This document shows, in pieces, positions 46,177-56,050 of a stretch of 64,000 nt of DNA. The stretch is from Glycomyces salinus. Lineage in GTDB: Bacteria; Actinomycetota; Actinomycetes; Mycobacteriales; Micromonosporaceae. Under the pieces are notes generated by a model. That model searched no databases. It saw only the letters and a program-made list of their open reading frames with translations, and had not been told where the DNA came from. Location: contig NZ_JAELXW010000001.1 in the NCBI RefSeq assembly GCF_016428645.1, forward strand, positions 1 through 64,000. Reading direction: 5' to 3'. A program made the position numbers and the translations under genes. Positions within the stretch are counted from its first letter, which is position 1. Every line of letters begins with the position of its first letter.

Positions 46177-46202
46177 GCCCAAGCATTTCGACGCTCTTGG
46201 GC
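46177..46202. terminator. Hairpin between the ABC exporter operon and the RIO kinase gene
   Basis: GCCCAAG (46177-46183) and CTTGGGC (46196-46202) are perfect complements around a 12-base loop, 43 bases past the last permease stop. The stem is short, so it is a weak terminator candidate. Confidence 0.45.
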
Positions 46203-46245
46203 GATCGGACCGACAGTAGCGCACCGAATCGGCCTTGGCAACTCA

Positions 46246-47049
46246 TTAATGACCTGCGGATTCGTAGGAACGCAGGCCCGCCTTCAAGACCAGGCCCATG
46301 ATCGCCAGCGAGGTCAGCGCCGCCGCGACCGGAGCCAGGATCCAGGTGGCGCTCAAGCGGTCGGTGACGATCTGGGCGGGGATGAAGTTGATGAAGGCGA
46401 ACGGCAGGCCGAAGGTCAGCAGGGCTTTGGCGACGGCCGGGTAGATGTCCATCGGGTAGTGGCCCACCGTGCCCTCGAGTTCGACGGCGGTGAACGCGAA
46501 CGGCGTCGCCCGGCCCTTGATCCAGAAGCAGATGCAATTGAGCGAGGTCATCAGCGAGAGTTGGATCGCGGTGGCGCAGGCCATGAGCAGGGCGGCGCTC
46601 CCGATCGCGGCCGGGTCGGGACCGATCCCGGCGCCGTGCCAGCCGTAGACGAGCATGGCGCCTGCCACCAGCAGGTCCCCGAACGCCTGCAATCCGATGT
46701 GGCTGGTGCCGACCTGGAGCACGACCGGAGCGGGCCTGGTGATCCGGTAGTCCAGGTCGCCCTCGACCACCATCTGGCCCATGCTCCAGATGCCGTCCCA
46801 GCCGAGGGCCACCAGGGCTCCCGAGATCCGCATGTAGGCCACCAGGATGAGCATTTCATGGAAGTCCCATCCGGCGATCGAGTCGATCGAGCCGAACAGG
46901 ACGGCCAGGAATCCGAAGGTGGTGACCTGGCTGAACAGCCCCGAGGCCGACATGACCCAGAAGTCCGCTGGATACTCTACTATGGACATGAGTTGGGCCT
47001 TCACCGAGCGGAGGTAGACGCTGAAGGCGTGCCGTCCGTAATCCCCCAT
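46246..47049 (-). CDS. ABC-2 type (DUF990-like) exporter permease, pair A second subunit
   Basis: The 267-residue membrane protein has about six helices and matches the ABC2_membrane_6 group. It is clearly paralogous to the 47829-48626 product: both start with an RH-rich N-terminus followed by SIVEYPADFWVM or SVVEYPADFWVM, share WDGIWS and DYRITRPAPV segments and end AGLRSY(E/D)SAGH. It probably forms a heterodimeric exporter channel with an adjacent permease, driven by the ATPase encoded at 49413-50411. Substrate unknown. Its first 194 bases overlap the extended upstream permease frame. Confidence 0.88.
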   Translation of the reverse strand: MGDYGRHAFSVYLRSVKAQLMSIVEYPADFWVMSASGLFSQVTTFGFLAVLFGSIDSIAGWDFHEMLILVAYMRISGALVALGWDGIWSMGQMVVEGDLDYRITRPAPVVLQVGTSHIGLQAFGDLLVAGAMLVYGWHGAGIGPDPAAIGSAALLMACATAIQLSLMTSLNCICFWIKGRATPFAFTAVELEGTVGHYPMDIYPAVAKALLTFGLPFAFINFIPAQIVTDRLSATWILAPVAAALTSLAIMGLVLKAGLRSYESAGH

Positions 47050-47827
47050 GGATCGTCACCTTCCTGATCGCGCGGCTCCAGACCAGTCGGCCCAGCCACC
47101 ACAGGCCGATCACCCATGCCGCCTGGAGCGACAGCAGGCCCAGGGATCCGGCCGTGTCGACTCGGCCCAGGTAGATGCTGGAAGGCGTGGTGGTGAAGTG
47201 GACGAACGGCAGCGACCAGGCGACGACCTCGAGCCAGTCGGGGAAGAGCGCGACCGGCACCAGCATCCCGGAGAGGAACAGGATGATCGAGTCGCGTGCC
47301 CACAGCACGCCCATGTACCGCCTGGTCCAGAAGCAGGTCAGGACTCCCAGGTAGATGACGCCGAACGACAGCGGGAACGTCAGCGCCAGGCTCAGGCCGG
47401 TCAGGGCACCGGCGAGCGGTGAGACCGGAGCCGGAAGGCCGGACAGGGCCGCGGCGGCGCCGATCGCCACGGCCGCGCCGGGAATGGTGGCGAACAGGCC
47501 CCCGATGAACTCCACGGCTCTGGCCCGCTGGAAATCGATCGGCTTGGTCAGGTCGATGGCGACCAGTCCGTCGAGGATGCGGGTCGCTATCAGCCAGTCC
47601 CCCGCGCCGACGGTGAGGGTCATGGCGAAGTAGCCGATGACGAGGTACGCCCTCATTCCGTGCCAGTCGTATCCGGCCAGGTCGCCATCGGCCAGGACGT
47701 GTTCCCAGAGCGCCAGCGAGGCCAGCAGCCCGGCGCCGCCGACGATGACGGTGAACAGCCAGTTGCCCTTGTAGGCGACACGGCGCAGGAAGGTCGCTCG
47801 AGCGAGCGCGAGGTCGACGCTGGTCAA
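46856..47827 (-). CDS. ABC-2 type exporter permease, pair A first subunit, with read-through C-terminal extension
   Basis: The first 254 residues align with the 48616-49416 permease: both have DWLIATRILDGLVAIDLTKP- or DWQMADRILDGLISIDLTKP-like segments, FQRARA and FVHFTTTPS(S/N)IYLGR, and both reach KVTIHGG. In the paralogue a TGA follows at once; here GGA TTA replaces GGT TGA, so the frame runs 69 residues further and overlaps the next permease by 194 bases. The extension is Arg/Pro/Gly-rich and hydrophilic, looking like shadow sequence. The start is TTG at 47827, 1 base after the preceding stop. Confidence 0.85.
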   Translation of the reverse strand: MTSVDLALARATFLRRVAYKGNWLFTVIVGGAGLLASLALWEHVLADGDLAGYDWHGMRAYLVIGYFAMTLTVGAGDWLIATRILDGLVAIDLTKPIDFQRARAVEFIGGLFATIPGAAVAIGAAAALSGLPAPVSPLAGALTGLSLALTFPLSFGVIYLGVLTCFWTRRYMGVLWARDSIILFLSGMLVPVALFPDWLEVVAWSLPFVHFTTTPSSIYLGRVDTAGSLGLLSLQAAWVIGLWWLGRLVWSRAIRKVTIHGGLRTARLQRLPPLGEGPTHVHSRVSSGLLGHVGLGAVQPGHHLRIPGRPVRLDRLDRRMGLP

Positions 47828-47828
47828 G

Positions 47829-48626
47829 TCAGTGCCCCGCCGAGTCGTAGGAGCGCAGTCCCGCGCGGAAGATCCAGACGGCGAGCGCGGCCAGCAGTGC
47901 GGCCGTCAGCGGCGGGCCGAGCAGCCACCACTCCGAGGCTCTGCCGTTGAGGATCTCGACCGGCACGAAGCTCGCGAAGGCCAGCGGGATCGCGAAGGTC
48001 AGGAGCACGCGCACCGCCATGGGGAACACCGGGAGGGGGAAGCGCATCGCCTCGTTCTGCATCTCGACCAGGAAGAAGCCGAACACTGGAACGCGGCCTT
48101 TGACCCAGAAGTTCGCCGAGTTGGCGATCGTGTACATGGCGACCTGTATCACTGCGGCGCAGGCGAACAGCAGAAGCGCCACCGGTATCTGGCCGAGTCC
48201 CACCCCGGCGCCGATCCAACCGTAGACGAACATGGCCGCGCCGAGCGGGACCTCACCGACGCCTTGCAGGCCGATGTGGAGGGTGGCGATCTGGGGCATC
48301 ACCGGGGCGGGCCGGGTGATGCGGTAGTCCATGCCTCCGTCGGCGACCTGGTCGGCGATGCTCCAGATGCCGTCCCAGTACAGGGCGGGGCTGCCCGCGG
48401 CGACCGCGAGGAATCCGACGAGCATGAGCATCTCGTGGTATCCCCAGCCGCCGACGGCGTTCACGTTCTGGAACAGGATCGTCACGAAGCCGAACGACAT
48501 GATCTGCCAGAAGATCCCGGTCGTGGCCATGACCCAGAAGTCGGCCGGGTACTCGACGACGGAACGGAAGTGCGCCCAGAGCGACCGTCCGTAGACGGTC
48601 GCCGTGTGCCGCGCGTCAACCCCCAT
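47829..48626 (-). CDS. ABC-2 type (DUF990-like) exporter permease, pair B second subunit
   Basis: The 265-residue protein has about six membrane helices and is the paralogue of the 46246-47049 product. It overlaps the upstream permease by 11 bases (ATGGGGGTTGA) and is followed after one base by the TTG of pair A, so all four permease genes are continuous with the ATPase gene. Substrate unknown. Confidence 0.88.
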   Translation of the reverse strand: MGVDARHTATVYGRSLWAHFRSVVEYPADFWVMATTGIFWQIMSFGFVTILFQNVNAVGGWGYHEMLMLVGFLAVAAGSPALYWDGIWSIADQVADGGMDYRITRPAPVMPQIATLHIGLQGVGEVPLGAAMFVYGWIGAGVGLGQIPVALLLFACAAVIQVAMYTIANSANFWVKGRVPVFGFFLVEMQNEAMRFPLPVFPMAVRVLLTFAIPLAFASFVPVEILNGRASEWWLLGPPLTAALLAALAVWIFRAGLRSYDSAGH

Positions 48627-49416
48627 GGATGGTCACCTTCTTGATGGTCTGACGCCAGATCAGGCGGGCTCCGTACCACATCACGATGGTCCAGGCGGCC
48701 TGGACGGCGATGAGGCCGAGCGCCCCGGGCGTGTCGATCCGCCCGAGGTAGATGTTGGACGGTGTGGTGGTGAAGTGCACGAACGGGAGCGCCCAGCACA
48801 GTCCCTGGAGCCAGATCGGCATGAGCGCCACGGGCACCACCAGGCCGGAGAGGAACGACAGCAGGCCGTCCTTGAGCCACTGGATGCCCAGATAGCGCCT
48901 GGTGAAGAAGCACATGAGGACGGCCAGGTAGTTGACGCAGAAGGCCATCGGGAAGATGAACAGGACGCTGAGGATGGTCAGTCCGGCCGCCAGGGCCGAA
49001 GCGGGCGGGGCTGGTCGGAACAGCAGGAACGCGGCGACGGTGCCGAGCACGGCCGTCGGCACTACCGAGATCATGCTGCCGATGTACTCGGCGGCTCTGG
49101 CCCGCTGGAAGTCGACCGGTTTGGTCAGGTCGATCGAGATGAGGCCGTCGAGGATGCGGTCGGCCATCTGCCAGTCGGAACCGCCCCAGGCGAGGGTGCC
49201 GGTGAGGAAGCCGATGATCAGGTAGGCGCGCATGTCCGCCCAGTCGTAGCCGCCGAGGGATCCGCTTCCGATCAGGCTGCGCCACACCGCGAGCCCGACG
49301 AGGAGCCCGAGCGCTCCGAAGCCGATCGAGAACGCCCAGTTCCAGCGGTAGGCCAGCTTCCGTTTGAGGGCGATGATCGCGAAAGCACGGTCCACCGCGA
49401 AGCTGTGCGTGGTCAC
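48616..49416 (-). CDS. ABC-2 type exporter permease, pair B first subunit
   Basis: The 266-residue protein has about six helices and ends KKVTIHGG followed by TGA. It overlaps the ATPase gene by 4 bases at its start. It is paralogous to the first part of the 46856-47827 product. Together with the 48616-overlapping second subunit it is likely the ancestral permease pair, since it lies next to the ATPase gene. Confidence 0.88.
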   Translation of the reverse strand: MTTHSFAVDRAFAIIALKRKLAYRWNWAFSIGFGALGLLVGLAVWRSLIGSGSLGGYDWADMRAYLIIGFLTGTLAWGGSDWQMADRILDGLISIDLTKPVDFQRARAAEYIGSMISVVPTAVLGTVAAFLLFRPAPPASALAAGLTILSVLFIFPMAFCVNYLAVLMCFFTRRYLGIQWLKDGLLSFLSGLVVPVALMPIWLQGLCWALPFVHFTTTPSNIYLGRIDTPGALGLIAVQAAWTIVMWYGARLIWRQTIKKVTIHGG

Positions 49417-50411
49417 TTGGCGAGTTCTCCGGCGTAGAGGCGTCGGATGACGTCCTCGATGTCGGGTTCGGACAGCGACAGGTCGCGCGGTGCGAGCCGG
49501 GCGGTCAGGTGGCCCAGGACCTCTGCGGTGGTGGAACGGACGGTCTCATAGGTCGCGACGGCCTCGCTGGCCGCCTGGCCTGCCGCCCACTCGTATTCGG
49601 GGAACTTCTCGCGCAGCGCGTCGAGGTCGGCGGGCCCGTCCAGGATGAGGTGGACGGCCTTGGTGGTGATGTAGCGGGCCTTGAGCTCGGAGATCGGGCC
49701 GTCGTAGGCGATGCTGCCCTCGTCGAGGATGACGATGCGGTCGCAGACCTCCTCGATGTCGGCCAGGTCGTGGCTGGTCAGCAGCAGGGTGGTGCCGTCG
49801 TCGACGAGCTGGCGCAGGAACGCCCGCAGCCGGTCCTTGACCGAGATGTCCAGGCCGATGGTGGGCTCGTCGAGGTAGACCATCTTGGGGGCGTGGATGA
49901 GCGCGCACGCCAGGTCGGCGCGCATGCGCTGGCCGAGCGAGAGCGTGCGGGCCAGGGCGGGCATGAACTCGCCCAGGCCCAGCAGTTCGTCGAAGCGCTC
50001 GATGCGGAGCCGGTACTCGGCCTCGGGGACGCGGTACATGTGCTTGAGGAGCTTGAGGCTCTCCTCCACCGGCAGGTCCCACCACAACTGGGTGCGCTGG
50101 CCGAACAGGACGCCGATGTCGTGTGCGTTGGCGATTCTCTCGGTGTGCGGGTCGCGGCCCATCACGCGCACGGTCCCCTCGGAGGGCTTGAGGATCCCGG
50201 TCAGCAGTTTGACGGTGGTGGACTTCCCGGCGCCGTTGGGGCCGACGTACGCGACCGACTCGCCGGCGTCGATCTCGAGGTCGATCGAGTCCACGGCGGT
50301 GAAGTTCTTGTATTTGCGCTGCACCAGGTGTTTGAGCGCGCCATTGAACCCCGACTTCTTGTCGGGGCGGCGGAAGCGCTTGCTGAGGGATCGAGCCTCG
50401 AGAATCGGCAT
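49413..50411 (-). CDS. ABC exporter ATP-binding protein
   Basis: The 332-residue ATPase has Walker A VGPNGAGKSTTVKLL (about 56-70), a Q-loop near LFGQRTQLWW, the signature LSLGQRMRADLACAL (about 154-168) with Leu replacing the first Gly as is usual in the DUF990-partner subgroup, Walker B KMVYLDEPTIGLD (about 174-186) and the H-loop TSHDLADIEEVCDRI. The long C-terminal regulatory domain is typical of ABC-2 exporters. It is the only ATPase for the four downstream permeases. Confidence 0.94.
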   Translation of the reverse strand: MPILEARSLSKRFRRPDKKSGFNGALKHLVQRKYKNFTAVDSIDLEIDAGESVAYVGPNGAGKSTTVKLLTGILKPSEGTVRVMGRDPHTERIANAHDIGVLFGQRTQLWWDLPVEESLKLLKHMYRVPEAEYRLRIERFDELLGLGEFMPALARTLSLGQRMRADLACALIHAPKMVYLDEPTIGLDISVKDRLRAFLRQLVDDGTTLLLTSHDLADIEEVCDRIVILDEGSIAYDGPISELKARYITTKAVHLILDGPADLDALREKFPEYEWAAGQAASEAVATYETVRSTTAEVLGHLTARLAPRDLSLSEPDIEDVIRRLYAGELAK

Positions 50412-50463
50412 GCACCGACCGTAAGCGAGACCTCCGATCCTGAGCCACTGGTTTTCTCGCGGG

Positions 50464-50868
50464 TCAGGAAGCCGCGGGGCCGCCCGCCAGGCGGTCCCGG
50501 TCGGCCTGGGGCATCGAGCAGGCGGGAGTGCCGCCGGGCAGCCGGTGGCGGTTGCGGGAGACGACCCGGTACACCGGCCAGGCCAGCCAGGAGACCGGTC
50601 GCAGCGAGGCGAGCCAGCCGAGGGGCTTCCAGTACCACTGGGCGCGGCGCAGCAGGACCGCGATCGCGTCCGGTCCGGCCTTGACCAGGCCCGGCTCGAC
50701 CCATTGGACGGCCGCTTCGGCTTCGGCGCGGGTAATGCCGAGCGCGGCGAGGTCGGCCCGCTGCCAGGGCGTGACCTCGGCTTCGGTGCGGACGTGCTCG
50801 GCCAGGAAGTCGGCGCACGCGGTGCAGAAGGCGCAGTCGCCGTCGTAGAGGAACACCGCTCGTCTCAT
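50464..50868 (-). CDS. DCC-family (DUF393) thiol-disulfide oxidoreductase-like protein
   Basis: The 134-residue protein carries the family signature YDGDCAFCTACADF near residue 8, with the DCxxC thioredoxin-like motif, and a GWLASLRPVSWLAWPVYRVV segment that may associate with the membrane. DUF393 proteins are predicted redox proteins of unknown substrate. The ATG overlaps the aroE stop by 4 bases. Confidence 0.88.
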   Translation of the reverse strand: MRRAVFLYDGDCAFCTACADFLAEHVRTEAEVTPWQRADLAALGITRAEAEAAVQWVEPGLVKAGPDAIAVLLRRAQWYWKPLGWLASLRPVSWLAWPVYRVVSRNRHRLPGGTPACSMPQADRDRLAGGPAAS

Positions 50869-51674
50869 CGCCGCCTCGCCGTCTCGTAGAGCGCCTCGCG
50901 CATCGCCTCGACCGGGGCCGGGTCGGTCCCGGTGAACTGGGTCCACTGCCGGACCGCCTGGGCCAACAGTAGCGCCAGTCCGTCGACCACGCGCGCGCCC
51001 TCGTTCTGGGCCTGGGCGGCCAGCGGGGTGGGCCAGGGGTCGTAGAGCACGTCGAACAGGACCGTTCCGGGCCTCCAGTCGAGCCGGAGGGCGTCGGTCA
51101 CGCCTTTGGGAACGGTGGAGACGACCAGGTCGGCGCGCCCGGCGATGACGGCTTCGTCCCAGCCGGCCGAGCGCAGCTCGACGCCGAGCCGCTCGGCGGG
51201 CTCCTCGAGCTCGACGACGGCTTCGCGGCGGCGGGCGTAGACGGTGACGACCTCGGCTCCCAGCTGGGACGCGGCGCCCAGCGCGCCGCGGGCGGTGCCG
51301 CCGGCACCGAGGACGGCCACTTCCTTCGCCTGTTCGAGGCCGACCTCGGCGAGCGCGTCGACCATGCCGGGCGCGTCGGTGTTGTCGGCCAGGCGCCTGC
51401 CGTCGCGCAGGACCAGCGTGTTGGCCGCGCCGATGGCCTCGGCCAAAGGGGTGGTCTCGTCGGCTACGGCGAGCGCGATCTCCTTGAGCGGCATGGTCAG
51501 CGACAGGCCGGCCCAAGTCTCGTCGAGGCCGTCGACGAAGCGGGCGAGCCCGGATTCGTCGCATTCGTGCTTGGTGTAGATCCAGCCGTTCAGCCCGGCG
51601 GCCCGGTATCCGGCGTTGTGGATCGCCGGGGACAGCGAGTGCTCGACCGGTTTGCCCAAGACGGCTGCCTGCAT
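50865..51674 (-). CDS. aroE: Shikimate dehydrogenase
   Basis: AroE reduces 3-dehydroshikimate to shikimate. The 269-residue product has the substrate-binding VEHSLSPAIHNAGYRAAG (about 12-29), the catalytic Lys in LTMPLKEIAL (about 64) and the Rossmann motif LGAGGTARGALGAA (about 122). The ATG shares one base with the mltG stop. Order alaS-ruvX-mltG-aroE is conserved in actinobacteria. Confidence 0.96.
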   Translation of the reverse strand: MQAAVLGKPVEHSLSPAIHNAGYRAAGLNGWIYTKHECDESGLARFVDGLDETWAGLSLTMPLKEIALAVADETTPLAEAIGAANTLVLRDGRRLADNTDAPGMVDALAEVGLEQAKEVAVLGAGGTARGALGAASQLGAEVVTVYARRREAVVELEEPAERLGVELRSAGWDEAVIAGRADLVVSTVPKGVTDALRLDWRPGTVLFDVLYDPWPTPLAAQAQNEGARVVDGLALLLAQAVRQWTQFTGTDPAPVEAMREALYETARRR

Positions 51675-52855
51675 TATTGGATCCCGTTTTGCTCGGCGAC
51701 GTCGGTGTTGTCCTCATGCTCCGCCAGGGTGTCGGCGAACAGCGCCCGGCCGTCCTGGTAGGCGGTAACGAAGTACAGCCAGGAGCCTTCGGCCGGGCTC
51801 ATCGCGCCTTCGAGCGCCGCCTGGCCGGGGTTGCCGATGGGTGTGGGGAAATAGCCCGGTTGGACGCTCGCGGCCCAGCGGTTGTCCGCGTCCCACATCT
51901 CGTCGCCGTTCATGTCGCCCGACGGGATGGGATCGAGTCCTTCGAATTCGCGGCCGTAGTTCCAGATCGCTTCGCTGCCGAGGCAGTTGCAGCTGAGTTC
52001 CGCGACCGCACCGTCGGAGTAGAGCCGGTTGTACATCACCTGGGCGATCTTGGCGTCGTCTTCGGGGGTGCCGGACTCGGCCTGAATGATCGAGGCGACC
52101 TGCAGCGCCATCCACGGTTCGAGTTCGAGCTCGTTCCGGACGGTGTCGACGAAGCTGATCTCGTCCATGACCTCGTTGAACTTCGTGACCATTTCGGTCA
52201 GTATCTGCGCGGCGGTCGCGTCTTCCTGAATCTCGTACGTGGCCGGGAACAGGAAGCCCTCGATCGAGACCTGCTGGTCGGTCTCGAAGTTCTCGAACCA
52301 GAACTCGGGGACGCCGAGGGCGACCGGGTCCTCGGCGGCGGCCTCGAAGTCCTCGACCGGGAGCCCGGTGAACTCGGCGAGTTCGTCGAAGATCTCGAAG
52401 GAGGTCTTGCCTTCGACCACGGTGAACGCGTTGACCAGCCTGTTCTCCGGTTCGGTCAGGAATTCGAGCGCCGATGCGGCCGACATCTCCTCCTGCATCA
52501 CGTAGGTTCCCGGCTGGATCTGCTGGCCGATGTCCCCGTCGTCCTCGGAGGCGTCGGTGAACGCCTTCGCGGAGGCGATCACGCCCTCGTCGTAGAGGTG
52601 GTTGGCGATGTCGGCGACGAACCAGCCCTGCTCGATCTCGACGGTGACCTCGGTGCCGTTGCCGTCGCCCTCGTAGTCCTCGGCGATGAAGAAGTCCTTG
52701 ATGACGTTGTTGTAAGCCCACCAGCCTCCGACGCCCAGGACGCCGAACAGGGCCACCACGAGCGTCATGGCGATCAGGGAGCTGCTCGATTCGCGCCGAC
52801 GGTGCCGCCTCGGCGCGTCCGCGTGTTCCGATTGGGAGTCCAGGTCGCCGAGCAT
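51674..52855 (-). CDS. mltG: Endolytic peptidoglycan transglycosylase MltG
   Basis: MltG cleaves nascent glycan strands and limits their length. The 393-residue protein has a short cytoplasmic tail, one membrane helix (about 27-50), a LysM-like region (about 68-130) and the YceG catalytic domain with the key Glu260 in ASIIQAESGTPEDD. The C-terminal part shows YGREFEGLDPIPSGDM-like and GYFPTPIGNPGQAAL segments. It is encoded 6 bases after ruvX. Confidence 0.95.
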   Translation of the reverse strand: MLGDLDSQSEHADAPRRHRRRESSSSLIAMTLVVALFGVLGVGGWWAYNNVIKDFFIAEDYEGDGNGTEVTVEIEQGWFVADIANHLYDEGVIASAKAFTDASEDDGDIGQQIQPGTYVMQEEMSAASALEFLTEPENRLVNAFTVVEGKTSFEIFDELAEFTGLPVEDFEAAAEDPVALGVPEFWFENFETDQQVSIEGFLFPATYEIQEDATAAQILTEMVTKFNEVMDEISFVDTVRNELELEPWMALQVASIIQAESGTPEDDAKIAQVMYNRLYSDGAVAELSCNCLGSEAIWNYGREFEGLDPIPSGDMNGDEMWDADNRWAASVQPGYFPTPIGNPGQAALEGAMSPAEGSWLYFVTAYQDGRALFADTLAEHEDNTDVAEQNGIQ

Positions 52856-52861
52856 GTCGAT

Positions 52862-53344
52862 TCAATTCCTTCGCCGCTGATCCAACCATTGCTGGAGGAT
52901 CTCCACCGCGGCGGCTTGGTCGACGACGGAGCGCTTCCGCTTGCCGCGGACGCCTCCCTCATGAAGTCTGCGGGTGGCGACGGCCGTGGTGAGCCGCTCG
53001 TCGGTCAGGGTTACCGGCACGGGGGAGACATGGTCGGCCAGCAGCTCCACCCATTCCCGGGTGTGGCCGGCGGCCAATCCCTCCTCACCCGAAAGGGTAA
53101 CGGGTAGGCCGACGACGATCTCCACTACCTCGTATTCGGATGCGATTTCCGCGAGTTCGCGTATATCGCGTGGAATCTCCTCGCCACCGGTCCTCATGTC
53201 GCGACGGACGGTCGCAACCGGGGTGGCCAGGAGGCCGTCGGGGTCGCAGGTCGCGACGCCGATGCGGGCCTTGCCGAGGTCGATGCCGAGACGGCGGCCC
53301 CGCCGCCATTGAACTGCGGCGGGGCCGTTGTGCACGTCGTTCAC
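52862..53344 (-). CDS. ruvX: RuvX/YqgF Holliday-junction-resolvase-like protein
   Basis: The 160-residue protein has the RNase H-like core with GIDLGKARIGVATCDPDG near residue 18, VEIVVGLPVTLSG near 73 and DERLTTAVATRRL near 118, carrying the conserved acidic residues. E. coli YqgF acts in 16S rRNA 5'-end processing and mycobacterial RuvX is a junction resolvase, so either role is possible. It lies 7 bases after alaS. Confidence 0.94.
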   Translation of the reverse strand: MNDVHNGPAAVQWRRGRRLGIDLGKARIGVATCDPDGLLATPVATVRRDMRTGGEEIPRDIRELAEIASEYEVVEIVVGLPVTLSGEEGLAAGHTREWVELLADHVSPVPVTLTDERLTTAVATRRLHEGGVRGKRKRSVVDQAAAVEILQQWLDQRRRN

Positions 53345-53351
53345 GCGAGCG

Positions 53352-56030
53352 CTATTCGGCGACGGCGCGGCGGACGTCGTCGAGCAGGCGGTCGGCCTGG
53401 TCGGCGGGGACGCCGCCGCCCTGGGCGATGTCGTCGTTGCCGCCGCCGCGGCCCGACAGCGCGGTCTTGACCAGGTCGGCCGCGCTCAGGTGCTGGGCCT
53501 TCGCCGCGGCGTTGACGCCGACGACGAGGCTGGCCTTGCCGCCGGAGGTGGCGGCCACGGCCGCCACGCCCGGCTCGTTGTCGCTCAGGTGGGAGCGGAT
53601 CTGCATGGCGAGCTTGCGGACGTCGCCGCCTCCGGTGCCGTCGGGGGCCTTGACGGTCGCGACCTTCACCGCGCCGACCTGCCGCGCCTCGGCCGCGTAG
53701 TCGGCGGCCTTGGACAGCACGATCTGACTGCGCAGCTGACCCAGCTCCTTCTCGGCGTCCCGGAGCTGGGCGATGGTCTGCTCGACCCGGTCCTTGACCT
53801 GGTCGTTCGGGACCTTGTAGAGCCCGGCGAGCTGGTTGACCAGGGCGTGCTCCCGCGCCAGGAACTGGAAGGCGTCTATGCCGACCAGCGCCTCGACGCG
53901 GCGCACGCCGGAGCCGATGGAGGACTCGGAGAGGAACTTGACCACCCCGAGCTGGCCGGAGCGGTCGGCGTGGGTGCCGCCGCACAGCTCGCGGGCGTAG
54001 TCCCCGACCTCGACCACGCGGACCTCGTCGCCGTACTTCTCACCGAACAGCGCCATCGCGCCGAGCGCCTTGGCCTCGGCCATGGTCGTGGTGAACGCCT
54101 TGACCTGGAGGTCGTGCTCGAGGATCTCGTTGACCTGCTGCTCGGCGTCGCTCAGCACGGACTCGGGCACCTGGCCCGGCGTGTTGAAGTCGAAGCGGAG
54201 CCGACCGGGCGCGTTGAGCGAACCGGCCTGGGTCGCGCTCTCGCCGAGGTAGTTCCGCATCGCGGTGTGCACCAGGTGCGTCGCGGTGTGGGCCCGGGAG
54301 ATCGCGCCGCGCCGCCTGCGGTCGATCCGGGCGTACGCGGTCTCGCCTTCGACGATGCCGCCGGTGACGACCTTGGCCTTGTGCACGATCAGGCCGTCGA
54401 CCGGGGTCTGGACGTCGTAGACCTCCAGTTCTCCGCCGCCGACGCTGATGAGGCCGGTGTCGGCCTGCTGGCCGCCGCCCTCGGCGTAGAACGGGGTCGC
54501 CTTGAGGACGATCTCGACCTCGTCGCCGACCTCGGCGTCCCGGACCCGTCCGCCGGCGCCGACGATCGCGAGCACGTCGGTCTCGCGGCGGTCCTCGACG
54601 TAGCCGGTGAACGACGAGGTGCCGCCGGTGTCGCGGATCTCGTGGTAGACCGACAGGTCGACGTGCCCGGTCTTGCGGGCCTCCGCGTCGGCCTTCGCGC
54701 GGGCGCGCTGCTCGGACATCAGGCGGCGGAAGCCGCTCTCGTCGACCGCCAGGCCCTGCTCCTCGGCCATCTCGAGGGTCAGGTCGATCGGGAAGCCGTA
54801 GGTGTCGTGGAGTTCGAACGCCTTCGAGCCGGACAGGGACTGTCCGCCGCCGCGCTTGGTCTCGGTGACCGCCATGTCGAGGATCTCCGTGCCGCGCTTG
54901 AGCGTGGACAGGAACGACTCCTCCTCGTTGTAGGCGTAGGAGGAGATCCGCTCGAAGTCGTCGGCCAGCTCGGGGTAGGCCGGCGACATGCGGTCGCGCG
55001 CGACCGGCAGCAGCTCCGGCAGCGCCGGCTTGTCGTAGCCGAGCAGGCGGATGGCGCGGATCGCGCGGCGCATGATGCGGCGCAGCACGTAGCCGCGGCC
55101 CTCGTTGGAGGGCACCACGCCGTCGCCGATGAGCATCAGCGAGGAGCGCACGTGGTCGGCGATGATCCGGAACCGGACGTCGTCGGGGTGCGACTCGGAG
55201 GCGGTGTGCGAGGTGGAGACGCCGTAGCGCTTCCCGGTCAGCTCGGAGGCCTTGTCGATGAGCGGACGGACCTGGTCGGTCTCGTACATGTTGTCGACGC
55301 CCTGGAGGATCGCCGCCATGCGCTCCATGCCCATGCCGGTGTCGATGTTCTTCTTGGGCAGGTCGCCGAGGATCTCGTAGTCCACCTTGGCAGGGCCCTT
55401 GCCGCGCTCCTGCTGCATGAACACGAGGTTCCAGAACTCGATGAAGCGGTCCTCGTCGACCTCGGGGCCGCCCTCGGGCCCGTATTCGGGGCCGCGGTCG
55501 TAGTACAGCTCCGAGCACGGCCCGCAAGGGCCGGGGATGCCCATCGACCACATGTTGTCGGCCTGGCCGCGGCGCACGATGCGCTCCTTGGGCAGGCCGA
55601 TGACCTTGTGCCAGATGTCGATCGACTCGTCGTCGTCGAGGTAGACCGTGGCCCAGATGCGGTCGCCGTCGAGGCCGAAGCCCCCGGACTCGACCGATCC
55701 GGTCGACAGGTCCCAGGCGAAGCGGATCGCCTGCTCCTTGAAGTAGTCCCCGAAGGAGAAGTTGCCGTTCATCTGGAAGAACGTGCCGTGGCGGGAGGTC
55801 TTGCCGACCTCCTCGATGTCGGGGGTCCGCAGGCATTTCTGCACCGAGGTCGCCCGGTTCCACGGCGGGTTGGCCTGGCCCAGGAAATAGGGCACGAACT
55901 GGACCATGCCCGCGTTGATGAACAGCAGGTTGGGGTCGTCGATGGCCGGCAGGGGTGCGCTGGGGACCACCGTATGGCCGTTGGACTCGAAGAACTTCAG
56001 AAACCGACGTTGGATTTCAGCGGTCTCCAT
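53352..56030 (-). CDS. alaS: Alanine-tRNA ligase
   Basis: The 892-residue protein has the class II aminoacylation core starting with [20 protein letters not shown]. The editing domain has its HxxxH zinc ligands in [11 protein letters not shown] (about 580) and the remaining ligands in CGGTH (about 683). The C-terminal oligomerisation/DHHA1 domain ends with [15 protein letters not shown], the glycine-rich DHHA1 motif. Complete and of normal length. Confidence 0.98.
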   Translation of the reverse strand: METAEIQRRFLKFFESNGHTVVPSAPLPAIDDPNLLFINAGMVQFVPYFLGQANPPWNRATSVQKCLRTPDIEEVGKTSRHGTFFQMNGNFSFGDYFKEQAIRFAWDLSTGSVESGGFGLDGDRIWATVYLDDDESIDIWHKVIGLPKERIVRRGQADNMWSMGIPGPCGPCSELYYDRGPEYGPEGGPEVDEDRFIEFWNLVFMQQERGKGPAKVDYEILGDLPKKNIDTGMGMERMAAILQGVDNMYETDQVRPLIDKASELTGKRYGVSTSHTASESHPDDVRFRIIADHVRSSLMLIGDGVVPSNEGRGYVLRRIMRRAIRAIRLLGYDKPALPELLPVARDRMSPAYPELADDFERISSYAYNEEESFLSTLKRGTEILDMAVTETKRGGGQSLSGSKAFELHDTYGFPIDLTLEMAEEQGLAVDESGFRRLMSEQRARAKADAEARKTGHVDLSVYHEIRDTGGTSSFTGYVEDRRETDVLAIVGAGGRVRDAEVGDEVEIVLKATPFYAEGGGQQADTGLISVGGGELEVYDVQTPVDGLIVHKAKVVTGGIVEGETAYARIDRRRRGAISRAHTATHLVHTAMRNYLGESATQAGSLNAPGRLRFDFNTPGQVPESVLSDAEQQVNEILEHDLQVKAFTTTMAEAKALGAMALFGEKYGDEVRVVEVGDYARELCGGTHADRSGQLGVVKFLSESSIGSGVRRVEALVGIDAFQFLAREHALVNQLAGLYKVPNDQVKDRVEQTIAQLRDAEKELGQLRSQIVLSKAADYAAEARQVGAVKVATVKAPDGTGGGDVRKLAMQIRSHLSDNEPGVAAVAATSGGKASLVVGVNAAAKAQHLSAADLVKTALSGRGGGNDDIAQGGGVPADQADRLLDDVRRAVAE

Positions 56031-56050
56031 GGGGCACCTCCTTCAGTGCT

